The position numbers and the translations under genes are program-made. DNA of 64,000 bases from Symbiodinium natans (taxonomy: Eukaryota > Sar > Dinophyceae > Suessiales > Symbiodiniaceae): the NCBI GenBank assembly GCA_905221605.1, contig CAJNDS010000224.1, positions 1,277,085-1,341,084 of the forward strand. The letters are read 5' to 3'. The notes below the pieces were generated by a model, which was not told where the DNA came from, made no database searches, and saw only the letters and a list, made by a program, of their open reading frames with translations. Of this stretch, positions 57,501 to 64,000 are shown piece by piece. Positions within the stretch are counted from its first letter, which is position 1. The number at the start of each line of letters is the position of its first letter.

Positions 57501-60500
57501 TATCCCAACCCCTGCATCGTCACCCAGCCAAGGCTCCTTTTGTCTCTCACTTATCGTCTGATCTACTTTCCTACTGCAATTTCTTCCACGGAGCCTGGCA
57601 CATAGGGCTCCCATAAGAAGGTCTCATCGTTGAGAAAGAGGCAGCACGTGCCTTGACCAATGATTCCGTACAGAAATGCCTCCCGTTATCAGCATTCCGG
57701 CCGCAGGAGAAGCAAAGTCCTAGAGCCCTCAATCCTTGAACACAATTCTCTCTAGAGCCCTCAGCACTGAAACACACAGCTTTCATGGTTTAGGCTGTAG
57801 GGGTTTGGTAGAAGTCTCCGGCCGAGAAGGCACAGTTCTCTCAGGCGCTTTGACGTGGTTGTTTCTGTCTGTTTTTTCAAGCACGATGCGTCAGTACCCT
57901 CTGGGATTTAAAAGAACTGCCTAGGAACGTGGGTGCCTGGCTCTTCCAGAAGCAACTGGAGGACTGAAACGATGAATCGTTCAAACCCTATAAACCCTTA
58001 ATCCTACAACCCTAAACCCTAAACCCTAAACCCTAAACCCTAAACCCCAAAAGTTTGGGTTGACGGATGTGTCAGGTCTACCCAAGGGTTTCGAGCTGAG
58101 AGGTTGTAACGTGGCTCCTGATTCAAAGTGTAGGTTTAGGGTTTATGGGGCCTAGTAGTAGAGTAGGGAACCTTTAGCCGTTTTGGGGTAGTATAATCCC
58201 CTTACAATCCCAAAGATTAACCTTTATTTCCCCCAGGTTACTCGACAACTAAGGGGGGGAACTCTCCTGATCTCCCGAGTTCCCGGAACGAGCCCTGCAC
58301 CACGAAACCCCGAAGGCCCTAAACCCTAAACCCTGAACCCTAAACCCTAAACCCTAAACGCTTTATTTCGGTAGCTTCCGGACCTGGCCCACTGCACCTC
58401 GTCTCTAAGCCCCAGGCCTTTACTCGACCCCCCAAAAACCCTAAATGTTCTCTTTGGGTAGAGGACCTGGCTTCCAGCACGATACGAGATCAAGTGGCAG
58501 CAGCGTGTCTGCACACACGGTTTGGGGTTGTTGGGCGCGCAGGGGTTTAGGGTTTAGGGTTTAGGGTTTAGGGTTTAGGGTTTAGGGTTTAGGGTTTAGG
58601 GTTTAGGGTTTAGGGTTGCCCTGAGAGCAAAGCCCGCCAAAGGAGCAACACCCATGAGAGCTTCCACTGGGAGTTTCTTGCAAAATGTTGTATTTCACTG
58701 GAAGGACGCCTCTTGCGTAACGAATAATGTACTGCTTTACAAGGCGAAAATCCCCAAACCCTAAACCTACGCCCTAGCATGTAGCCTTCCTTGCTGAGAA
58801 TGTATGCCCGGGTTGCTCTATACGCAATGGATCGTGTTTAGAGATTAGAAGCCTGCGCGCAACACGTTGCACAATCAAACAGAAGACTTTTACAGGGTGT
58901 TGGGCTCAGGGTTAAGGAAGTTTAGGGCGATGCTCAGTGCACTCTGTTCGGAGGTGTCTATGGCCAGTGATAACTGGGGGTACAGGCAGGATAACTACCG
59001 GTAACTGCACAGCCCTATTCCGACTGCCCAAGCCCCCCCCCCCCCCCCCCCCCGCCCGAAAGCCCCTCAGACCCAACTCCACCTAGACCTTAAACCCTGA
59101 ACCCTCAAAACCGTAAACCCTAAACCCTAAACCCTAAACCCTAAACCCCAAACCCCAAACCCTAAACCCTACCAGCAAAGCCCTCAAGAATCCTCTTCAG
59201 GATGTCGTGAAGAGCGACCTCTCCCGAATGTTGAAAGGGCTGGACTTGAAGGTGAATCTGCCGATGCCGGAGACGCCCGTTCGCAGAGACAGGTCCCTAG
59301 GGTTTAGGGTTTAGGGTTTAGGGTTCAGGGTTCAGGGTTCAGGGTTTGGGTTTAGGGTTTCGAAGGGTACGAGAAGAGGAAGATTGGGATACGCCGTGCC
59401 CCTCATCCATTTTTGAGATCTAGGGGCCCCAATCAGCCTTTCTAACCCTAAGCCCTAACCCTAAGCCCTAAACCCTAAACCCTAAGCCCTAAGCCCTAAG
59501 CCCTAAGCCCTGAACCCTAAACCCTATAGACCCTAAACCCTGAACCCTAAACCCTAAGCCCTAAGCCCTAAACCCTAAACCCACGAGCCTTGGGATGCTT
59601 GTGGGTCCAGGTAGGAACCCGGCCTTAAGGAGGCGGGGCCTTTGTGTAGGGTTTAGGGGTTTACTACTGTTTGCTCAAGAACCCCACAAAACATACAGAA
59701 TACTCATCCCTATATTGCCCTTTTCAGGAAGAACTTGCTTGTTTTGTTTTTTTTTTTTTTTTTTTGGGGGGGGGGGGGTGGGGGGCGGGGAGTGGGGGGT
59801 TCTTCAGGAAATGGTAGTTTGTGGTTTGGAGTTTAGCGTTTAGAGGTTGGGGTGTCTACTCAGGAATTTGTTCCGTGGACTTGAAGGGCCAAACTGCGGA
59901 ATGTGGTTTGTTCGTCGTAGGAAACTTTTGCCCATATCCAGTAGTTAGGTGCTGAACCATTGGTCTCACTTAGTTTTTGCCCAACTTCCATTCCCATCAA
60001 TGCGCTTTTAAGGGTTCCCTCAGTATACTCGTAATCTGGCCCTTATTTCCCGAGGATCTGTAAACGGATGGCATCCTTAGGGGTCAAAGGCAAATCCCAC
60101 CACGATCCCAATGCACCACTCAGGGTCAATGACACTTTGGCCGTCGACCTTGCCGTGGACTCCATTACCACCAAGAGCAACTACCTGCAGGCGGTTCAGT
60201 ATTTCGGGCTTAGGATCCCGCTCCGATTGTTGGATTTAGGGTTCAATCCTAAACCCTAAACCCTAAACCCTAAACCCTAAACCCTTACCCCTAAACCCTA
60301 AACCCAAAACCCTAGGGTTTAGGGCGAATGTTTTGGGCCAGCTTGGATGGACGCCTTCTCTGGGTCACTCTTTGTCGACGTCTTCTGCTCGATGCTGACC
60401 ATGCTTTCTTGCTAGGAGTTTCCTGGGTTTAGGGTTTAGGGTTTAGGTTGGGGTTTAGGGTTTAGGGTTTAGGGTGTTAGGGTGTTAGGGTGTAGGGATA

Positions 60501-62988
60501 CGGGTTCATGATTCCTGGGAAGTTCTGTGCAGTGGGGCTGCAAGTCGGGCAGTTGGGAGAACTAGTTTGGGTTCTTGTCGCCCTGCATTCATGGGCATCT
60601 ATATATGCACAAAATGTGTAACTCCACCCCGGGCCCCATTGACTCCTGAAGATCTTCAGTAGCATGGGCGGAGGACTTCGGACTGCCACCTTGCCCGAAA
60701 ACCCGGAGTTCAGGGTTTAGGTTGGGATGTTCCCATTGATCCCCCTTCACTAACAGTTCTTAGTAGGAATTATAATGGGGGGGGGGGGGTACTTTCATCC
60801 CAATTCAGGACTGTGAGTATAAGGGAGGAACATCCCAAGGTGCCCCTGCAGCGGACCCTGAATGCTGGTTTGGGTTTAGGGTTTAGGGTTTAGGGTTTAG
60901 GGTTTAGGGTTTAGGGTTTAGGGTTTAGGGTTTAGGGTTTAGGGTTCAGGGTTCAGGGTTTAGAGGGTTCAGGGTTTAGGGTTTAGGGTTTTGCTCCCCA
61001 GGTAGCCTCTGCGCATTCCCTCAATACTCGAGTTGGCCCCCAAACATAGCCCTCTGGCCGGTTCTTATAGCAGGGACTGAGGGAATGAGGCACCCTACAC
61101 AATCCCTTAAAGGGTATTGTCAGGGCCCTAAAGCCCTCATTCCCTACTAAGAGTCAGGGGTCCCTGCATGCTGCTAGGCATGCCTCTCTGCGTCCCTCTA
61201 CTTGTCCCTGAACCCAAAACCCAAAACCCAAAACCCAAAACCCTAAACCCTAAACCCTAAACCCTAAACCCTAAACCCTAAACCTAGGACCCCGGGACTA
61301 CCTAAAAGCCAGGTGGACATCCGCGGAGCAACCTCCTTGGTGAACCACACCAACCGCGCTTCCTGGGCTGTCATTGCTTGGGTGTTCTTGGAGGGTTTGG
61401 GGCTCGGGGTTTCGGGCAGCCTGAGATTTTTTCCTTTATTTATGAAGGTACTTGTGGGCGTGGCATGTTTCCGTTTAAATGGGTTTTCTGATTGGCCATT
61501 CTTGGCTTGAATGTGGAACCCTGGCCCTGAACTCTAAACCCTAAACTCTAAGCCCAAACCCTTAACATAACTCCGCTTGGGGGGATGTCGAAAAGTATCG
61601 GGTTTGAAAGTCCACCAATGGGGGGATTCTCTAATACCCCTAAACCCTAGACCCTAAACCCGAAACCCTAAACCCTAAACCCGAAATCCCTTCAGCTTTG
61701 CATGTCAATCGGCTCCCCCACCAGGGACCCGAATTTACTTTGGGCAACCTCTAACCTTGTGGGGTATATGTGTATTATATACGTGTATGTATATATATAT
61801 ATACTATACACGTATACATGTATTATATACGTGTATAATACATATATATGTATAATCCTACCACCAAAAAGAGAGAAGTTCGGCCCAGAGTGCTCAGCAA
61901 CTGTAATTTGGGGAACCTCCGAATCATGCGCCGCCCAGGAGTTGCTACATGGAATCTCCCGACCTGCGGAAACAGGGTGGACAAAAATGGTGGCTACCCC
62001 TAAACCCTAAACCCTAAACCCTAAACCCTAAGCCCTAAACCCTAAGCCCCTGTGTGGACTCGAGGTCTGCCCATACCCGCAGGAGGAATTCCACAGCGAC
62101 TTGCCTCGCGCACGGCGCTTTCGAGTTAGGGTTTAGGGTTTGGGTTTAGGGTTTAGGGTGTAGGGTTTAGGGTTTAGGGTTAGGGTTTAGGGTTTAGGGT
62201 TTGGGGTTTAGGGTTCAGGGTTCAGGGTTCAGGTTTAGGGTTCAGGGTTCAGGTTCAGGGTTCAGGGTTCAGTGTTCAGGGTTTCAGGGTTTAGGGTTTA
62301 GGGGTTTTGACTCAGGGCCTGGGGCTTGGGGCTTAGGGCCTGGGGCTTGGGGCTTAGGGCTTCGGGCTTGGGGCTTAGGGCTTAGTGCTTAGGTCTCGAA
62401 CTAGTAGAGAGTTGGCCCAAAGCAGACAATACTCTGCGGTTCTGAACTGCAGATTCTTCACCTTTGGCGCTTTCATGGGTTTCTGAGTCCGAGAGTTAAA
62501 TTCTGAGTCAAGTGCCAAAGTGCAGCCAAGTAGATGCGCAGTAGCTGCTGGCCAAAAGGGAATATTGGTTGGGGTCATAGGTTTCGACTTAGGGGGGTCT
62601 TAGGTCTTAAATATGGCCCAATGTCAGGTGACCTTCCCAGCACCTGGTCTACACGAATGGCACCTGGGCGTGAAGAGTTCCAGTGACGCTGCCTTGTTGT
62701 CACGCTTGCCAATTTGCGGAGGCCATTCACCACCCTTCCTGGAAGCTCTTTTGACTTGGTAAGTAGGGTTAGTAGAGGTGGGTGATGGGAACGATAACAG
62801 GGTTTCCAAGGGATACAGGCTTACTAACCCTAAACCCTAAACCCTAAACCCTAAACCCTAATTACAGCCCTCAATCTCCCGGATTTGAGCGCCCTGCCAA
62901 GGTGTCCCTGTCAGCCTCCAAGAGGACTGTGGAGTGCTTCCTATGGCTGGTCAACTCCACCGGCATGCTCAGCCACCTGGGTTCAGAG
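51532..62988 (+). CDS. BPI/LBP-family secreted lipid-binding protein gene (multi-exon, 3' end outside window)
   Basis: This spans all exons I assign to one gene, each listed separately below. Members of the BPI/LBP/CETP/PLUNC family are secreted tubular lipid-transfer or LPS-binding proteins with two similar barrels. Evidence: an N-terminal signal peptide; DPGLRMRLSQHALDYATQ matching the family's NPG-x-x-x-R-I-S-x-K-G-L-D-Y-A opening; a GTYSNIDY segment; SPSGIELCLKGITANVS; the W...TDAGM turn; IAQLDVDLRLGSVSFSHSNL; two Cys that could form the family disulfide; and a second-barrel motif FLWLVNSTGML matching the F-F-N-T-A-G-L signature. Splice phases agree from the signal peptide through seven exons. 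Introns use GT, GC and GA donors. LPS binding is plausible from the family, not shown. The last part of the C-terminal barrel lies beyond the window. Confidence 0.85.
51599..51740 (+). repeat. TTTAGGG array at the 5' end of BPI/LBP intron 1
   Basis: About 20 units starting exactly at the donor. Confidence 0.95.
51843..51953 (+). mobile_element. Family K TIR element
   Basis: TATATGGGTAGTTTCCTAAA at left and GAGAACTACCCATATA at right with CCCTTTTTG/CAAAAAGGG inner arms. Single copy here, in BPI/LBP intron 1. Confidence 0.8.
52189..52255 (+). CDS. BPI/LBP exon 2
   Basis: Acceptor TGTAGCCAG, frame PGLRMRLSQHALDYATQDKP then L, donor GA|GTGAAG. This is the family's N-terminal signature, corresponding to the first strand and helix of barrel one. 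Confidence 0.85.
52290..52570 (+). repeat. Degenerate TTTAGGG region
   Basis: Irregular GGGTTTAGGG and GGTTCAGGG units mixed with other bases, older looking than the neighbouring arrays. Confidence 0.8.
52821..52966 (+). mobile_element. Family D element in BPI/LBP intron
   Basis: ACTTGCTTGGGGGTTCAGGG ... ACCAAGAACCTCCAAG, with GCCCCTTAGGTACCCTAACA core. Confidence 0.8.
53391..53535 (+). mobile_element. Family A element with telomeric array inside
   Basis: TCGGATGTTCACCCTTTTAC at left, AAGGGGGAACATCCCAA at right, with TTTAGGG units at 53,431-53,478 between the arms. Confidence 0.8.
53565..53626 (+). CDS. BPI/LBP exon 3
   Basis: Acceptor AGCAAAG, one base completes Glu, frame SLTDVKLTKGASGTYSNIDY, GA donor A|GACCCT. 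Matches the G-x-G-x-Y-S-x-x-x-I region of the family. Confidence 0.8.
54620..54664 (+). CDS. BPI/LBP exon 4
   Basis: Acceptor TGCCTCAG, frame VWNVKINEVGVREP, GC donor G|GCATGT. Phase-matched on both sides. Confidence 0.75.
54714..55190. repeat. TTTAGGG arrays then CCCTAAA array
   Basis: G-polarity 54,714-54,750 and 54,877-54,985, C-polarity 55,098-55,190. The intron is bounded by inverted telomeric arrays. Confidence 0.9.
55209..55276 (+). CDS. BPI/LBP exon 5
   Basis: Acceptor GTGTGCAG, frame MTFESPSGIELCLKGITANV then SS, donor TCT|GTACCT. Corresponds to the GLKLSISNANIKISG strand pair. Confidence 0.85.
55358..55490 (-). repeat. CCCTAAA array
   Basis: About 17 units with CCCCAAAA slips. 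Confidence 0.95.
55560..55745 (+). repeat. Duplicated segment flanking a TTTAGGG array
   Basis: CCTATAG(G/A)ATCCCCCTGAAAT, AGGGGCT and AGGGGGATTTTTC occur at 55,562-55,610 and again at 55,672-55,720, with TTTAGGG at 55,612-55,660 between. The right copy is bounded by AGTAGGTTCAGGAACC repeats. Confidence 0.75.
55960..56008 (+). repeat. TTCCTTGGG nonamer repeat
   Basis: Five tandem copies of GTTCCTTGG. Confidence 0.9.
56152..56235 (+). CDS. BPI/LBP exon 6
   Basis: Acceptor ACGACGAAG, frame AWFARWLFVTDAGMVNVVVP then EPGLFRAE, donor GAG|GTTTTGGG, phase 0. The Asp-Ala-Gly turn matches the SDSG turn after the W strand in the family. Confidence 0.8.
56236..56825. repeat. Intron built from two opposite telomeric arrays
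   Basis: TTTAGGG 56,249-56,430 (the last seven units TTCAGGG), about 100 bp of unique sequence, then CCCTAAA with CCCTCTAA blocks 56,530-56,816, then CCAACTCCAG. Confidence 0.85.
56826..56882 (+). CDS. BPI/LBP exon 7
   Basis: Acceptor CAACTCCAG, frame DGQVCASIELLTTRKGQPK, 19 codons, phase 0, GC donor AAG|GCGGCC. Contains the first of the putative disulfide Cys. Confidence 0.75.
57246..57354 (+). CDS. BPI/LBP exon 8
   Basis: Acceptor CGCGCAG, frame IKIAQLDVDLRLGSVSFSHS then NLNWVMRLGPDPC, donor CTG|GTTCGTAG at the left end of a family B element. Equivalent to [20 protein letters not shown] in the family. The exact 3' end may be earlier. Confidence 0.75.
57355..57466 (+). mobile_element. Family B element in BPI/LBP intron
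   Basis: CTG|GTTCGTAGTAGGGGAATGA at left, CCCTACTAAGAGCCACCAG at right. The sequence after it does not continue the frame convincingly, so the intron may extend to 57,617. Confidence 0.8.
57618..57699 (+). CDS. BPI/LBP probable exon 9
   Basis: Acceptor CCATAAG, frame GLIVEKEAARALTNDSVQKC then LPLSAF, GC donor CG|GCCGCA. Phase-compatible with exons 8 and 10. The Cys could pair with that of exon 7. Confidence 0.5.
58155..58255 (+). mobile_element. Family H element
   Basis: AGTAGAGTAGGGAACCTTTA ... AAGATTAACCTTTATTTCCC ... ACTCGACAACTAAGG. Confidence 0.6.
58540..58618 (+). repeat. TTTAGGG array
   Basis: About 11 perfect units. 58,619-59,030 contains no exon I can support. Confidence 0.95.
59176..59292 (+). 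CDS. BPI/LBP exon 10
   Basis: Acceptor CTACCAG, frame KALKNPLQDVVKSDLSRMLK then GLDLKVNLPMPETPVRRD, donor AG|GTCCCT. Corresponds to the amphipathic helix before the inter-barrel linker. A second frame is open but has no family resemblance. Confidence 0.7.
59671..59790 (+). mobile_element. Family I element ending in T/G tract
   Basis: GCTCAAGAACCCCAC, CATCCCTATATTGCCC, AGGAAGAACTT, then a run of T and a run of G. Confidence 0.5.
60124..60190 (+). CDS. BPI/LBP exon 11
   Basis: Acceptor CCACTCAG, one base completes Arg, frame VNDTLAVDLAVDSITTKSNY then LQ, GC or GT donor next to CAG. Corresponds to the first strands of barrel two. Confidence 0.65.
60722..60838 (+). mobile_element. Family A element
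   Basis: TTGGGATGTTCCCATTG ... AAGGGAGGAACATCCCAA. Confidence 0.85.
60870..60990 (+). repeat. TTTAGGG array with TTCAGGG units
   Basis: About 17 units. Confidence 0.95.
61002..61031 (+). CDS. Possible BPI/LBP small exon
   Basis: Acceptor CTCCCCAG, frame VASAHSLNTR, donor GTTGGC, phase 0. Alternatively this segment runs to the family B element at 61,061 in another frame. Confidence 0.3.
61061..61158 (+). mobile_element. Family B element
   Basis: GTTCTTATAGCAGGGACTGA ... TTCCCTACTAAGAGTCAG, 98 nt, the same length as the copy at 34,191. Confidence 0.8.
61313..61381 (+). CDS. BPI/LBP probable exon
   Basis: Acceptor AAAGCCAG, frame VDIRGATSLVNHTNRASWAV then IAW, donor TGG|GTGTTC, phase 0. Family alignment is weak here. 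Confidence 0.5.
61744..61905 (+). mobile_element. Family H element expanded by AT repeat
   Basis: CAACCTCTAACCTTGTGGGG, an 85-bp AT-rich palindromic microsatellite (ATATACGTGTAT), then ATAATCCTACCACCAAAA and GGCCCAGAGTGCTCAGCAAC. Confidence 0.6.
62083..62124 (+). CDS. BPI/LBP probable exon
   Basis: Acceptor TACCCGCAG, frame EEFHSDLPRARRFR, phase 0, donor CGA|GTTAGGG. Confidence 0.5.
62125..62395 (+). repeat. TTTAGGG, TTCAGGG and CTTGGGG blocks
   Basis: Three successive homogeneous variants: TTTAGGG, then TTCAGGG, then TTAGGGC/TTGGGGC. Confidence 0.95.
62738..62815 (+). mobile_element. Family E element, diverged
   Basis: TCCTGGAAGCTCTTTTGACT at left. The right end is uncertain. Confidence 0.45.
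62890..62988 (+). CDS. BPI/LBP exon with second-barrel signature
   Basis: Acceptor GGATTTGAG, frame RPAKVSLSASKRTVECFLWL then VNSTGMLSHLG, donor GTTCAG or GTTTAGGG. Aligns with the family motif V-x-L-x-L-S-x-x-F-x-N-(S/T)-A-G. Confidence 0.8.
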
Positions 62989-63488
62989 GGTTTAGGGTTT
63001 AGGGTTTAGGGCAATTTTTCGGGTTTCGAATATTTTTTCGGGTTTCGAATAGGGATTGCAGGGGTTTCGGCCTTCTTGTTTAGGGTTTACGGTTGAAGCA
63101 GAGTTTACAAGATTTACAGGGTCAATGGGGTCTGCAGGCGGGTTTTAGGTTACATGAGAGAAACATGTACGACTACTTAAGGTCAATTTCCTTTCTTTAG
63201 GAATCTATAGGTTCCACTAGGTAAGCCGTAAAAAACTATAAACCGCTAAGCCCTACAATTGCAAACCGCAGGTAGGGTTTTTCGGGTTTACAGAGTGGTA
63301 CAGGGTTTATAGCTTGTGCAGGGCTTAGTGGTTTATAGTGTTTAGGCCTTACCTAGTGCAACCTATAGACCCTCTAGAAAAGGAAATCTGCCTTGTATGT
63401 GTTTGTGTTTGAAGAGGGCATATCGTTCAGGCTTTGTAGGGTTTGTTCAAGAACCTCTGCGGCTTTCATTTCAGACCTTTCACCACTG

Positions 63489-63646
<158 letters not shown>

Positions 63647-63764
63647 GCAGGGTTTTAGGGCTTTGGGCTTGAGCCTGCGACTATAAGCTAGAAAAAGGAT
63701 CTGAGGTGTAGGCGTTGCCAGGGTTCCGTTTCCCTGGACACAAAGACCCCGCAGCTGAAACCCT

Positions 63765-64000
63765 GAACACGAAACCCTAAACCCTAAATCCTAAACCCTA
63801 AGTCCTAAACCCTGAACACGGAACCCTAAACCTTCCCGACACCCAAGGCTACACTCTCTGGCCTGCCGGCGTGCCAGCGAATCCGCTAGGTGACGGTTTG
63901 GGGTTTGGAGTTTAGCTGAAGCAACCTGTGTATGCCCTGAAAGAACAGGACATGTTCCAATCATTCGGGTACAAGGTACATCTCCCAAGATTAGGGGGTA
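63765..64000. other. Window end within the BPI/LBP gene
   Basis: Degenerate CCCTAAA units and a segment around 63,840-63,890 that may hold an exon. I could not match it to the expected next part of the C-terminal barrel. Confidence 0.3.

Overview
This 64 kb window looks like nuclear DNA of an alveolate, most probably a dinoflagellate (Symbiodiniaceae or a relative). The reasons are: the plant/dinoflagellate-type telomeric heptamer TTTAGGG/CCCTAAA, repeated in more than 100 interstitial arrays; coding sequence cut into 30-200 bp exons separated by introns of tens to hundreds of bp; splice donors that use GT, GC and GA; every supported exon lying on the + strand; and a decayed ORF resembling the N-terminal region of dinoflagellate retroelement polyproteins. 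The species call is inference. No rRNA, tRNA or CRISPR array was seen, and conventional long ORFs are absent because the exons are so small.

Layout. Positions 1-20.1 kb carry about 35 exon-like islands embedded in telomere-like arrays; a likely terminal exon stops at 20,095-20,097. Positions 20.5-37 kb carry more islands, including a run of membrane-like exons (26.0-26.8 kb and 29.96-30.35 kb) whose splice phases join. A possible start codon lies at 37,032. Positions 37-49 kb carry further phase-matched exons, a broken retroelement-like ORF (41.95-42.33 kb) and a 68-codon exon that ends in a stop at 48,963. From 51,532 to the right edge there is one recognisable gene: a secreted BPI/LBP-family (bactericidal/permeability-increasing, lipid-binding) protein with a signal peptide and about 14 exons. 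Splice phases match from the signal peptide through the first seven exons. The gene runs off the window.

Introns are the remarkable part. Two kinds can be read directly. (1) Telomeric introns: the intron is essentially a TTTAGGG array that begins G|GTTTAGGG or G|GTTTGGG and ends in a short pyrimidine or CCCTAAA tail plus AG, with the reading frame continuing in phase on both sides (9,136-9,253; 17,812-17,874; 18,278-18,372; 24,833-24,925; 37,078-37,140; 42,332-42,444). (2) Introns made by short terminal-inverted-repeat (TIR) elements of at least eight families (A-H here, about 75-150 bp), whose TIR ends supply the donor and acceptor (clearest at 15,947-16,037, 34,191-34,288, 39,114-39,245, 40,920-40,995 and 44,065-44,173). 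Several TIR elements carry telomeric arrays in their middle. Arrays tend to be CCCTAAA before an exon and TTTAGGG after it, so many introns are themselves telomeric inverted repeats.

Exon entries rest on an open frame, an upstream AG, a downstream GT/GC/GA and, where stated, phase agreement with a neighbour. Isolated exons are tentative and gene boundaries outside the BPI/LBP gene are not resolved.
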